Assembly (NCBI GenBank): GCA_019022495.1
Contig: JAFEKR010000006.1
Location: forward strand, 3,224,001-3,288,000
Direction of reading: 5' to 3'
From: Epichloe hybrida
Taxonomy: Eukaryota; Ascomycota; Sordariomycetes; Hypocreales; Clavicipitaceae
DNA length: 64,000 nt
A model generated the notes under the pieces. It made no database searches and had not been told where the DNA came from. It worked only from the letters and a program-made list of their open reading frames with translations. Below, one piece after another: positions 24,151 to 36,070 of the stretch; the first letter of the stretch is position 1; each line of letters opens with the position of its first letter. The position numbers and the translations under genes are program-made.

Positions 24151-24882
24151 AGAGATGAACGGCGTTCTTTGTCCCGAGGCATTTTTTTTAGACACATTTC
24201 AAGGCGTATGGTTGCCATGGATGCACACCTGTCATGAAAATTGTCCTCCACTCAACGTAGTACGGCAACTGGCAGACTTGTAAGGAAGAATAGCGAGATG
24301 GTTGATCCTGGGAGTTCAACACGATTTGGCGCGGGCTGACAGGCACATTTTTTTTTCGTTTCGTCTATTCGTGTTTCGGGAATTTTTAGTAATCATGTAG
24401 ATGGCAAGATGGAACATGTGGTTTCAATTTTTTCTTCTTCTTCTTCTTCTTCTTCTTTATCCTCTGCATACTGACTGACAATTGTGAAAGGGAAGCGTCC
24501 GTTAAGAGGCTCGTCATCAGCCGTCTTGCACGCCAAGCTCGGACGGGTAATTTTCGGCTTGCACTGCGTTGAACGAGGCCCACAGCTTATGTACAGATCT
24601 TCAGGGGAAAGTTTTCACGGAGGGGCAGGTGCCCTACAGGGGGTCTTCCTGTACCCGACCCACCTACCTAATCACCTGACGGCCCTATCAAGGCTTAGTC
24701 ATACTATATCCCCCCCCCCTTGACAAGACCTGTGGGCCTAGGTCCAATTACCCTTGCAGGTGTGTACATAGGCGTTTAGGCTCGGATGCGAACCAGGCCG
24801 AGCGCCCAATGGGAAGATTCTGGTCGGATCGGAAATTTGATTGATCTACTTCCGTTCCTAGTCGAGCCCACCCGTGCACACC
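24151..24882. other. 3' flank of C1-THF synthase and intergenic DNA
   Basis: AT-rich trailer with a (TTC)n run at about 24432-24456 and a poly-C run near 24711-24719. No supported gene. Confidence 0.5.
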
Positions 24883-25125
24883 AATCTCCTTAGGCGTCCT
24901 AAGCCTTGTGGAGTCACGTCAGCTAGGGTCTGTATCCAATTGGACAGAAGTGAATGAGAGATACATTTGCTTGTGTATAAATAGGCTAATACTAAATGTA
25001 CTGCTGATTTTGCCTGTACAAAGCGCTACACCACACTTTCGCGTACTTACGCGGTCACTGACCTTATGGCAGGGGGGTAGTGGGGGCCCCACGGATCCAC
25101 AAGGCTTAGGACGCCTAAGGAGATT
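24883..25125. mobile_element. MITE-like element with perfect 30-bp terminal inverted repeats
   Basis: Bases 24883-24912 are the exact reverse complement of 25096-25125 (30 of 30). The outer part of each arm contains a small palindrome, CTTAGG-CGT-CCTAAG. The 183-bp interior has no open frame with recognisable features. The nine bases left of the element (gtgcacacc) and the nine right of it (gcacacacc) agree at seven positions, and both differences are transitions, so they may be an aged 9-bp target-site duplication. Perfect arms, small size and no coding capacity suggest a non-autonomous DNA transposon; the superfamily is not determined. Confidence 0.68.
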
Positions 25126-25653
25126 GCACACACCACCTGGGCCGGGACTCTCGATAGCCGGCGCTAACAAATGTCAGTCAATTGTGCGCGGGCCACCGTG
25201 CGGATCGCCTTATCGGCAATGGAACGCTTGGATTTCTCTCAACATCGGGCGGCACGGGTTGTCTGAGCCTCGAGGACCGACTGGAGCTAGAGTCTCGGGC
25301 AGTCGCCATGCCGGCGGATCGCGTTCGGGGTCGCTCGCTCAGGCGGCTCAGGCCACAGGGCGACCAAATGTGTTTCCATCTTTGGTCCCGTCGCCACACG
25401 GCCACGGCCACGGCCACGACAACGAACACGCCCCTTTGTCTCGCCCTTTGTTTCACGGTACTGAACCTTGGTACTGTGCTTTGGTCGCCGGGCTTGATGC
25501 GCGGGAGTCTCTCGTTCTTCGCATGAATTTATCAACTCGACATCTGTCAACATACGTGGCATTGGAGAAGCGACATCTTTTCTGCGTCGGTTCAAACACA
25601 ACGAACAGACAAGCCAAGCCAAGCCGTATCTGGTAGCAGAGCCAACTGCCGCC
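25126..25653. promoter_or_regulatory. Upstream region of the intact P450 gene
   Basis: About 530 bp between the inverted-repeat element and the P450 start. Open frames on both strands cover it without recognisable features. If the element is mobile, it sits about 0.5 kb upstream of the P450 start codon. Confidence 0.45.
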
Positions 25654-27853
25654 ATGATGCAGAAGGTCCTGCTTGTCTTGGGGGCTGCCTTTGCCTACGC
25701 CGTCTTCAGTTTCATCGTGGGGCTGCGGCGGAACATTGCCATCGCAAAGACGACCAATTTGCCATATGTCGTCGTCCGTAAGTAAAAACACCCCCTTGAT
25801 CACCCACTCAGGAGAGGCAGTTGCTGAGAACATGCTGCAGCTTGCGACCAACTAGCCCGGCATTGGTTGGTGCTCGGCCATGCCTACGCGAGAATACTAC
25901 GATTCTTTCCCAAGTCATGGTGGGATAACTGGTTAGAGTAGGTTCAACCTCTCCCCCCTTTTCTCGGAAGAAGAAAGAACTAGAAGTGGCATTTCGTCAG
26001 TCAGAACAATGTGACCTGACACAGCAGTTCGTAGCCTCATGGTTCCCGATTCCTCCTATCGGCTGGACTTCGAACGCTTCACGCGACACGGCGACGTATT
26101 CCTATTCGTGTCTTCATCTTCGATCACCGTCCAGGTGGCCAACGCCGAAGCTATCCGTCAGATTATCACACAGAGGGAAAAATTCCCGAAGCCATGTCAA
26201 ATCTACAGCATGCTGAGGCAATTCGGCGAGAACGTTGTCACGACAGAAGGAGCCGTGTGGAAGGCCCATCGCAAGGCCACATCGGCGACTTTCAATGAGA
26301 CGAACTCGGCCCTGGTTTTCCGCGAAATCATTGTGCAAACGAACGGAATGATTGAAACTTGGGTCGACAGCCTTGGCAAAAGAGACGAGCCTTTGACGAC
26401 GGTTTCGGCAGACATAACACGACTCACCATCAATGTAATCAGCTACGTTGGGTTCGGATTGCGCTTGTTGTGGCCGGGCCAATCCCTGGCCCCTGGCTCG
26501 GATGCGGCCGCTGCCAAATATGCCTCTTTGGATGCGCCAAAAGGTCACACTCTATCATTCGTGGACACGCTGGTGCAATTGTTGAACAACATCCTGATGC
26601 TGATGCTGCTTCCCCACTGGCTGCTCCGGATATTACCCTTCAGAAACACGCGTATCGCAGCAGCAGCATATCAAGACTATGTCAAGTATATGGACGAGAT
26701 GCTCAACGAGAGAATCGAGGCGGTGAAGCGAGGCTCACGGGCCGAAGAGGGGATGGACTTGCTGGGTGCCTTGACAGAGGGCTCTTTCGGCCCCGGACAA
26801 CGGGACAAGACGCGAGATGCCAAGAAGCCCATCAAAGCCCCCGCCTTGACCCGCGACGAGATTCTCGGGAACGCCTTCATCATGTTTGTTGCAGGCCACG
26901 AGACGTCTGCCAATACGATTCACTTCACCCTCATCAACCTCGCCGCGAACCCAGCGGCACAGCGCAGGATTCAAAAGGACATTGACGAGCTCGTGGGCGA
27001 TTCAGACTGCTCAACCTGGCACTACGAACGTCTGATGGGTCCCATGGCGACGAGCGCCATCGGAGCTTGCATGAACGAGACGCTGCGCATCATCCCACCA
27101 GGACCCGCGATTCCGAAGCAAGTGACGACGCACAGCAATCAAACGCTAAACATTGAGGGGCGCGAATGCATGCTGCCGAAGGGAAGTCTCATCATGATGC
27201 ACGCGCTCAAAGCACAAGAGGACCCCCGACACTGGCCGTACGAGGAAAGCAGGCTGAGGCCGGGCCATGACGATCTACGTGATTACAAGCCAGAACGCTG
27301 GTTCGAGACGCAGCCGGGTCCCCGCGGTCAAGGTCGGGACAAGAAGAACATCGAGGACGATGAAGAAGCTGCCGGTCGACGCTCGGAGTCCCCGAAGCCG
27401 AAGCCGAAGCCGAAGTCGGAGTCGGAGTCGGAGTCGGAGCCGGGCGGCGATGACGGCGAGGACAAGGTCGACGGCGGGCGTCCCTCTGAGGTCTCTGAGG
27501 CCTCTGATGGGAACGCGCCTTTTTTCCGGCCGCGCAGAGGCGCTTACTTGCCATTCAGCGACGGCTCCCGATCATGCGTCGGACGACGCGTAGCGCAGGT
27601 GGAAATCATGACATTCCTCCTCGTGCTGTTCCAGCGATACAGCATTGAACTGGCGACGGACGAATGGGCCAGCGAAGACGAGGTGCAGAGGTTGGGCAGG
27701 GACGCCAGGGCCGATCTGTACAGAAAGGCGCAGGCGGCCAGCCGGCGGACCTTGGCTCAGGCAGAGTCTGTCATCACCTTGGGGTTGCAGGGGAAAACGG
27801 TGGCGATGCGACTGGTGAGACGAGGGGAAGAGAAATATGTCAACTGGATGTGA
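25654..27853 (+). CDS. Cytochrome P450 monooxygenase with acidic insertion
   Basis: Membrane-anchored haem-thiolate monooxygenase. Exons 25654-25777, 25856-25937 and 26035-27853 give 674 residues. The first exon supplies a hydrophobic anchor (VLLVLGAAFAYAVFSFIVGL). The second leads into WWDNWLDLMVPDSSYR across an acceptor at 26034 that keeps frame; nearer AGs at 26024 and 26027 would give an immediate stop. Landmarks: W-x-x-H-R (VWKAHRKATS), I helix AGHETSANT (about 355), E-x-x-R NETLR (about 417), YKPERW, and haem loop FSDGSRSCVG (Cys about 583). Between PERW and the haem loop lies an insertion (about residues 500-565) of charged low-complexity sequence, including a PKPKPKPKSESESESE run. This explains a length well above the usual 500-550. 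Substrate unknown; no biosynthetic partner genes lie nearby. Confidence 0.9.
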
Positions 27854-28267
27854 TGATGGACTTGAGGCTTGGAGAATCATGGTGAATCATGGTCAATCTA
27901 CATGTACGGAGTACTTGGTGCCTTTCCATCCCAGTACATACGTACGGCCAGTGGCGTGGCTGCCTCCTTTTTGCCCCAGTCTTTTACCAGAAGTGACCAA
28001 TGGCCAGTGACCAGTGACCAGTGACCAAAACAAAACAGAACGTAAACAAGGAAGGCGCCCCCCCCGCGGTCACCACCGTGACAACCAGCCCGCCACGCCC
28101 CCTCTGCAACACCAACAAACACGCCAACAAACACACCAACCAACAACACCATCAAACACCACCCAATTCGTCGCAATTCGAGGAGCAAGAAGAGCATACA
28201 ACCACATCATCACTACCATCATCATACTTCCCCCCCCCCCCTCAAGCCTTGCGCGACCCAGTTCACC
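27854..28267. promoter_or_regulatory. Upstream region of the SAP-like membrane-protein gene
   Basis: About 410 bp. Contains one TACGGAGTA copy (27905-27913), a short direct repeat (agtgacca type, about 27991-28027) and a 12-base C run (28230-28241) in the probable leader. Confidence 0.5.
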
Positions 28268-29616
28268 ATGTCCACTGCTCAGACCAACGCCTGGTTGCGC
28301 GCCCAGCGCAAAGCCGATCTCGTTGAACTGGCCGAAAATGTCGGTCTCCAGAAGTAAGTGGCCATTCCGCCTGTTCTCCATGCGCGCATCTCTTGCGCCG
28401 GCGCGGCGTGGGCCGAGGGGGAGAGGAGGAGGTGATGCAGGTCCCGCTCTGGGTGCGTCTGGGTGCGTCTCGGTGCGTCTCGATGCGCGTCACGTTCGCG
28501 ATGGCAGCCGCCGACGACATCTCATTTGTTCCGCGCTGACTCGTCGCTTGCGCAAACAGCTACGAGGGCTTCAAGAAGACCGAGCTCGAGGTCGCGCTCG
28601 ATGACTTCATCGCCCAACACAGCAGCCACTTTTCCAGCCGCCCCGACTTGACGAGCTACTTCAACAGCCGTTCCAAAGCACTTGCCCTTGGCTCTCCCGT
28701 CAAGAAGGAGAGGGAATCTAGCAAGGATCATGTCGAGAAACCTCTCAGGATCGCCAAGCGCCGCGTGACCAAGGCCATGGACGAGTTGAATTCCGAGTAA
28801 GTTTGCAACTTGATACACACCCGGCGATACACACCAGCCGTTCCGCGAAATCTTGCTGATGCCACATTCCTTCTTTCTTCTCCTCCCCCCCCCCCCATCA
28901 ACAGAAGCGATGAACGAGGAGCCTCCTCTGCCTTGGTCAGAACTCCGGCTCGCAGCCTCTCCCAGGTTGCTGCTCGCATTCCCCTGCCGGCTACCCCTGC
29001 GGATGTCGCCGATGCCTTTGATCGCTCTGCTGTTGCTTTGCGCAAGCGCGTCACGTCGGTCTACCAGGACACGGGCATCACCGAGGCCTCCAACGCCACT
29101 CGTGAGACTCTCAGCACCGTCACGAGCATCCTGTTCGTCGTCTCTGCCTTTGAGCTTTTCTACATTCGACCCGAGATCCTGCCCAACCGCTACGCCTTCA
29201 CCATTCCCGCCCTTGGTCTTTTCGGCACCTCCGAGTACCCCATCTACCTGCCCGACATGTTCCTCATCTTGACTGCCAGCTTCTGGTCTCCCGCTCTGAC
29301 CTGGGCCTTGACCAGTGCTGTCTTGCCCAGTCTTGCTGGCTACTTTTTCAACTTGAGCGCCACGAGCCACACTGGTCCCCGAACCCGCTCCAGGGCCGCG
29401 CTTCAGGACACAGTCGTCGACCTGCTCACTTTCAGCATCGTCAAGGCTTTGGTCTCGTACGTTGTCTACGGCGAGGGTGTCACTTTCGGTCGCCTCTTGT
29501 CTGAGACGTCGATTGAGCGTCTGAACGGTGCCGTCTATGGCGGCTACAAGGGCGTTCTTGTTGGCACCGCCATTACCGGCATCACCAGCATTTACGAAGC
29601 CGTGTTGAGAAAGTAG
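28268..29616 (+). CDS. Conserved multi-pass membrane protein with SAP-like N-terminus; function unknown
   Basis: Exons 28268-28353, 28560-28796 and 28905-29616 give 344 residues. The first part, MSTAQTNAWLRAQRKADLVE...GLQNYEGFKKTELEVALDDF, looks like a SAP/LEM-type helix-loop-helix (two short helices, a Gly-containing turn, then K-x-x-L) and is joined across the first intron. A charged linker follows (VKKERESSKDHVEKPLRIAKRR). The second half has about four or five hydrophobic segments: TVTSILFVVSAFELFYI, the MFLILTASFWSPALTWAL region, VDLLTFSIVKALVSYVVYG and VLVGTAITGITSIYEAVL. A DNA- or chromatin-contacting N-terminus on a multi-pass membrane body would fit an inner nuclear membrane protein, but that is only an inference. 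I do not recognise a named family. Confidence 0.8.
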
Positions 29617-31197
29617 GAGGAGACAATGCTGGTTCATTGTTGCTGGGGAATCCCTGCTTTCTTTTCTCTCACCAAACGACTCGACATCACCTTGGCCCTT
29701 GGCATCATGACTACTTTTTTTTCCCCCCTTCTTCTGCGGGTGTGCGTGTCTTGTCTTACCCATCTCCCCTTGGAAGTGGCATTCAGGGCGTTGATGGCGT
29801 TGATGGCGTCATGGCGTGGTTGGTCTCGATACCTCTCTTGTTTCGCTTTTTGGACGACCAGCGGGCTTGCCTGCTTCTTGTACAACCCTTGATTTTCTGT
29901 CTTTACTTAATAAACGGTTTCCCCGATCCTCCACGTTGTTGTATCGAATACCAAGAGTTGAACGACACGACACTTCCCAGGGCTGCTTTTAGCTTGGACC
30001 GTTTGCCGTCTGACGTGGCAGGCAAGGAAATGACGACGCAAGAGGCACCTTGTCTCCTGCGAATGGGAATTCCCCTTCCCCCTTTTCGACGGAGAAGAGG
30101 AGACGCTGGCTGGTATGAGAACAAACGGGCGGCTCCTCCGCTACTCATCTGGTCCAAGTCTTGCTTGGCCTTGTCCCGACAAGTCCAACCGTGGGTGTTT
30201 TATCTCGATCCATATATTACGTCAACTCGTCGTTCTTCTCGTCTCAGCCCTCTCCTGCCGTCATTGAATCTTTGCCCACTTTTTCGATGATGCCGCCAAG
30301 AGCAGTTCACACCCTCCCCCTTTATTTTCTCCTGTCGCGGTCTTTTGCATGTTTTGATATTATTTGGTTTTACTTATTTCTCTTACCCATTCAAGATAGG
30401 GAGGTGGCAAAGTTTTTTAAGCTTTTTTTTTTTTTTTTCTCCCAGACTCTTTGCGGACCGGGATGCGGAAAGGAGAGGGACGGGAAAGACGGGATTTTTA
30501 CAGGATTTAGGGCGAACTCTTGGTTAGCACTGGGGCTCTCTTCCTTTGCTTGGGCTTTGGAGAGAGGGAGGGAGGAAGGGAGCTACGGGTGAAAAGACTT
30601 GGATTATATGCTCTTCTATTCTTGCTTGTCTCCGGCGAAATCATTGGCGGTAGGCAGGTAGGCAGGTCTAGAGTTGGCGCCTCCTTGTGACTTGGTATTA
30701 TTGCGTGGTGTCAAGTCTCGCCCAGACTACCTAGGCATGCGGGAGTGCACCGTGTCAACTTGTGCTTCATCAATCTTCATCGCTGTCACGAATACTAAAT
30801 CAATGCTGCCGTGTTGATAACTATCTGAATCAAAGTACGCGCTCGGCATTTTGCCGTCTCCCATGATCCAAGAACGCCCTTGCTCCGAAACCCCCAGTCT
30901 ACAGCGAGTGAGCTGAAGATGCCATTGATCCAGTAACAAAAGAAATGCAAAACTGACAACCCCAAGTCCGTTGTACGTTCCTCCTTTTAGCCGGAGTGTG
31001 ATTGACTTTCGCGCTTTTCTTCTTCCTTCGCGCTCTTGCCTAAATGGTCTGATATTCTTGTACACAAAGAAGACTACAACGTGTGAGAAACAAGAGACAA
31101 CCAACTGATAATGTACTTGAATGAATGAGTGTGGGCTTCCAGCCCCCAGAGCACGGTATTTTTCATCCCACCAGGCAAAGCACCAGGCAAAGAGGCA
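29617..31197. other. Convergent intergenic region, about 1.6 kb
   Basis: Lies between the 3' ends of the membrane-protein gene and the DUF3405 gene. T-rich runs (for example 30422-30438) and short open frames only. No supported gene. Confidence 0.5.
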
Positions 31198-33753
31198 TTA
31201 CTCATCGGGAGCCTCGGACTTGATGGGATGGAGGAGCATGCTTCTCAGGCACATACGTCCACTACCATCGGCCCGCTTCTCCTCTTCGATGCCGCCTCGC
31301 AGATCGCCACTGTTTGGCTCGCCACTTCGTCCTCGGCCATCCATCTGAGGATACCCAAGCCAGCGTCTCCACAAGAGCCCGGCAAAGGTGCTGTGGTAGT
31401 AGAAGGTTGATCCTTTGTGTACATGTTCATTGCCCAAGTAGAAAGGACTGTTTGGGCCTGATGTTGAGTGGTCCCTCCCGCTGTTGAAACCTTGGTCCAC
31501 GGCAGATCCAACAGGAGTCCAGGCTCGTTCCAAAGAAACGGGATGAGGTGCATAGATGGCCTTGAAACCACGATGAAGTGCGATTGATGCTGGGAACATC
31601 TCCGAGAACATTGTTCGGTGATGCCGCCAAACATCCTCGTGCATGGCGAGCAGGAGTCTTCTGCTGAGACGAACGGCTGTGACGATGCACGAACGGCGAG
31701 GGGGGCCGTCGTCAGTCACGTCGTCCGTGTACCCCGTTATGTCATTTGAGAATACCCAGCCAGAACCTGATGTTTCGAAAATGGGGTTGAAGGTGATGAG
31801 ATCCGCGCCTTCACCAACCCCGCATTGAGTAAGATCTTGGCCCTCTCCGCAGTTGTCGGGGAGTGGTGATTCGCCATTCTCCTCAAAGCCAAGGGGCTTC
31901 TTGTCAGGGAAGTCGGCTGGTCCGAGGATGCCTTGTTTTCCAGACTCGACATGGTCTTGCTGGACGGTTTTGGTGAAGTTGTCCCAGGAGCCATGATATG
32001 AGGGGAGGTAGTATCGCTCATTCCTTTCCCACATCAGTGACCGAGGTTGGCTGGCAGCCCAGCGGCCAATCCGATCGAACAATTCGAAGTAATTGCCCAA
32101 ATGTCTCATATCCATTTCCCAATTCCAGAAATATTCGTACTCGGGATGCTGCGAAGCGAAGACCTGCAGTGGCAGATGCGCGGCGCGGTATACACTGCGA
32201 ACATCGCGGCCACTGGGGTTAGACTGCTCGTTCTGGAATTCGCCCGGGTAGAACAGGGCCATCTCGGACTCCCTCCAAAGAGTCACAAGGCTCTGGAATT
32301 CAGGTGGGATGTTCTCGTCGAGTATGCCTTGGACGACAGAATTATCCGCCCAAGTTGGTGTGTCACTGTCAAGAACGTGGAGCAGAATGTGCACCGTGTA
32401 TTCACCGCCCGATTTCAGTGAAAGCTCGGTAATCAACGCGCGAAAATTCACAATGGCCAGAGGAGTCCATTTGTAGCTCGTGTAGCAACGCACAACTACA
32501 GCTTGACGAACCGTCTTTCCCTGTGTCTTGGTAGCTGCTGCCTTGGGCAGCTCTCCTGATTCCCTATCAGGTTGCACGAGACGGTGCTTGTTGGCCTCTG
32601 AGCATCTCTCCTGCGCGTCGCTCCAATCAACGGAATTGTAGTTGATCTTGCCGGTCTTGGCCCAAACACTGTCGCTGTTTGAATCTTCTGTATCCTCTCC
32701 TACACCAGCGCCGCCATCTTCTTTGGCATAACCAAAGCCATACGGCCCGAACCGTCCAAACCGGTCAAAACATACATCGTCTCGAATCCCTAACAGCTCG
32801 TGTGAGCCCATCACCGGGTCAGGCATGTGCTGAGGAACGCCATTATAAGCCAGCATGTCGGGAGCGGAGATCTTGTTCTCCTTGTCGAGATAGCACGGTT
32901 TGATGGGGTCCTTATTGGTGGTATAAGGATTGTATGGCGTCGGCTGAGGCACTAGGCGAGTGTTGATCGGAGGAGCGGGCAGAGGCGCCGCATCTGTAGT
33001 ATTAGGATACTCGGCCACCAGTTCAGATTTCTTGACCAGAGATTTGAGACCATGAAAGTAACCATCCAAACTTCAACACAACGGTGAGCGCGAGCTTCAA
33101 TGACGGGAGAGCATATAGATTTTGCGTAATAAGTAGCAAACGACTTACTGTCTATATCGCAGCCAAGGTTTTTCGTTGGCTTCTTTTTCGAATTGTTCCG
33201 TCTCCTTCTCGTCCTCTTCTTTACTCAATTCGTCGTCCTCAATCTCCAGTGCAGATATTTGAGAACCATCCGAGACAGACACAACAAGAGCTGTGTTGGA
33301 GAGATCTTTCTGGGCGCCTCCGTCGGCTTTATCAGAGATATCAGGCTTCGACTCAACTACTGGCCCGGTACTGCCTTTGGCGTAACCAACCATGTCTGAT
33401 ACCCATACATGCTGGCTGCGGGAGATGACTACGGCGATGAGCGCCAGGCCGGCCAGTGTCCAGACAACCACCCGGCGGTATAGGCAGTGTCCCAGCACTG
33501 CCTTGAAACGGGGAATCTGCTGAGGTTGACGAGGTTGGCACGTCTTCTCGTTGAGCGGTAGTAAAGGGTCGCCGTTTCTTGATCTCGATCCGCCCGAGCT
33601 GCCGCTGCTGCTCAAGCTGATCAGAGAAGGAGTCCGCTCCATCTCGGGTCTGCTCAGTGAAGGAAAATGCTCGGAGCATTCAGTTGATGAAGACGTGGTA
33701 GTTGAATTTTGCGAAGGGATGTGTATCTTCTGGATGCCCGCCTGCCCATACAC
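31198..33753 (-). CDS. DUF3405 family type II membrane protein
   Basis: Two exons on the minus strand, 33753-33149 and 33070-31198, giving 825 residues; a start at MERTPSLIS (33642) is also possible. The N-terminal exon has a Ser-rich cytoplasmic tail, one hydrophobic anchor (VVVWTLAGLALIAVVIS, about residues 95-111) and an acidic stalk (DDELSKEEDEKETEQFEKE). The rest is a large luminal-type domain with VVVRCYTSYKWTPLAIVNFRALI, HILLHVLDSDTPTWAD, HPEYEYFWNWEMDMRHLGNY, GEGADLITFNPIFETSGSGWVF and MHEDVWRHHRTMFSEMFPASIALH. These are features I associate with fungal DUF3405 proteins, which look glycosyltransferase-like and probably act in the secretory pathway. No enzyme activity can be assigned. 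The C-terminus is charged and ends KSEAPDE. Confidence 0.82.
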
Positions 33754-36070
33754 ATGGGTTCCAAAGGCGGGAAGGCCAATGTGCTAGATGGGCTATGTGT
33801 TGAATGTGAATGTTTACACAGATATGATAGTAATGTTTTTTTTTTTCCTTTCTCTGTTCTTGTAGGACATGCGTTGAAGTCACTTTGAGGTGCAGAGTAG
33901 AGTAAGAAAGAGTAATGCTAGGGAAATGTTACGAGAAGAGCGTGATCAAGGCTTGCAATAAGAAAAGTGTGCAGTGAGGAATTTTCTTCTCAGAAAGATG
34001 CGAAAGAATGATAGGGCATGGAAGGCATTAGGGCCAGACGAATGACCCCGGAAAAGGAAAAGGTCAACAAGACAATTCAACAGAGGAGAAGGATGGAGGA
34101 ATTCGAGATGGGATGGACCGGAATCAACGGCTCCATCGAGAAAGGCTCTTCTGCACTACCAACGGGCAAGGCATGAGACGGAAACAGAAGAAGAGCAAGG
34201 ACGGGGCGGGGCGGGGCAAGGCGAGGCAAGGGCAAGGAAGGGCAAGGCGAAGAAGTGGGAAGGAACCGCTTGCATGGGCAAATTGGATAATTCCAAGTCT
34301 GCTCTATCAAAAGTTTCAAAACAGCCAAGATCTACATACAGGAGACAAGCTCGCTCGCAAAGGGCGTTTCGGTGTGGGCCAGGGCCCAGGGATACGCAAC
34401 GGGAATGGAGTGGCGGGCGCCAGCAATGCCAAATCGGATGATCGACGAACCTGGCGAACCAGGCCAAAACAGGTGGTTGGATGGAAGGACCTCTGCTTCG
34501 CAGACACGCATCTGTCAAAAATTGAACACGCACACCACGCGCATCTGCCGAGTCCTAATCGGGATAGACAACCCGGAGAAATCCACTTTGAAAGATCCAA
34601 AAGATCCAAAAGATCCGCACATTGGACTACCTTTCCACCTACGGATTAATTGCCCGCCAAATACATACATATATACCAGCTCTCTTTAGTGGCGAATGCA
34701 GACAGCTCACGCAACGCTTACAGACAGCCCACATAACGCTTGCAACGCTCGCAACGTTTGCAACCTCTTTTATACATAGAATTCAGGCTAGTAGCGTGGG
34801 TGTGGCCCGTGTGGGTGAGCACGTAAACACGCCGCAACGGGTTTTTGAACACCCAGCAGCAGCTAAGCCCAAGATAGACTAGCGCGAGGCTGTCCGCAGG
34901 CTACACGTAGTCTCTGGACTCTAGCAAAGGTTGCGTCATGCGACCGATGAGCTAGCTGACCAACAAGGTTACGACTAATCGACCAACAATCATTACGATT
35001 AATGAACGAGGACCTTGATTAATGAGGGAAGACCTCGATGGTGAAGGGTCTTGAAATTAGGTACACCAGGCTACATGTGCCTCGTTTGGTAAAAATCCGC
35101 GCAAAGGTACTTGCTGCTGCGTATTCAAAAATTCGCTGCTGCGTGTTCGCGAGAAGAGCTGCTGGACGGGTTGACGCGACGCCAATATCCACCGCACCAT
35201 CACGGCGGTTACTTACATTAAGATCCGAGCCCCACCAAGTTACGCGCAGTGCCGTCGTGATCGGCAAGAACACTGTTTTTCCAAAAACAAAACAAACCCA
35301 AAAAAAAAAAAAAGGCTTGCCACCATGCGTTATCCGGAATTTCTCCCACAGTAACCTCTAGACTATGTTTGTCCCTACATAAACCCACGCTTGCTCTTTG
35401 CGGAATGCTCCACTCTTGAAGCCAAGGTAGTCCGTACTGTTCACCACATATCACATATGCAACACAACTTATTATGTTCCTCCTTTGCCGTGCCTAGATT
35501 CGGGGATAAGAAAGGATCTGAACGTGGTACGGCAGCCGAGATGACTTAATCAATTGTCTGGTACATAGCCTCCCTATTTTTAGTATCACCTGGGATGTAG
35601 CAATTGGAGAGTGCGTTTTGCGCCCCACGATCGACTTTGTCATGCTGGCCTTCCTCACCGATGATCGGAGCGCTGGGTGATTATTTGGATAGCTTCCACA
35701 TATCGGTGTTCTATGGAGCTTCCGCAGCATCAGGCGCATCTGCATGTCAAATACGAAGCAGTACTTGTGAAACCCAAAGGGAGTAACATCGTATTGCTTG
35801 CAGAATCCATCACTGGTCGTATTCCAATGTCCAAACTTGCTTTAGTTCGTTCTAAATAACCAACTCCAACCCTTGGGGGTAATAGACGCCAACACCATGC
35901 TGATACAAATCAATCCAATCGCCCACAGCTATGCAAGTCATTCATTCCATGCCAGGCCTCTCCTGAACTATTGGCCATCTCATATCCCTCGTTTTTATGC
36001 GTTTGCCATGTAGGGTATCTTGGGTATCTATAACTGTCGAATACGCAACCAATCCATTGCCTTCTTCCAT
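33754..36070. other. Gene-poor, repeat-bearing interval
   Basis: About 2.3 kb without a supported gene. The first part is the DUF3405 upstream region with a purine-rich GGCAAGGC-type direct repeat (about 34203-34252). From 34680 to 35460 short repeats accumulate: caacgcttg-like 9-mers three times at about 34734-34762, gattaatga twice at about 34997-35024, and the diverged inverted repeat listed separately. The texture suggests old transposon debris. Confidence 0.5.
34818..35151. repeat. Diverged inverted repeat pair, about 42-bp arms (possible MITE relic)
   Basis: The reverse complement of about 34818-34859 aligns without gaps to about 35110-35151 at 32 of 42 positions. Seven of the ten differences are transitions. 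The interior (about 250 bp) has no gene. No target-site duplication could be identified, so the element borders are uncertain. Confidence 0.4.

Noticed and set aside
28522..29763. Minus-strand open frame of 413 codons, Gly/Asp-rich
   Set aside because: Antisense to the SAP-like membrane-protein gene, whose three exons splice in frame. The antisense product is low-complexity with no recognisable domain.
34734..34762. caacgcttg-like units considered as a CRISPR or telomeric repeat
   Set aside because: Only three short, diverged contiguous units with no spacers, in a eukaryotic nuclear context.
35067..35083. Shared CAGGCTAC(A/G)TGT-type word at about 34898, 35067 and 47164, considered as a dispersed repeat
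   Set aside because: Similarity extends over only about 16 bases with mismatches, too short to separate from chance without a genome-wide count.
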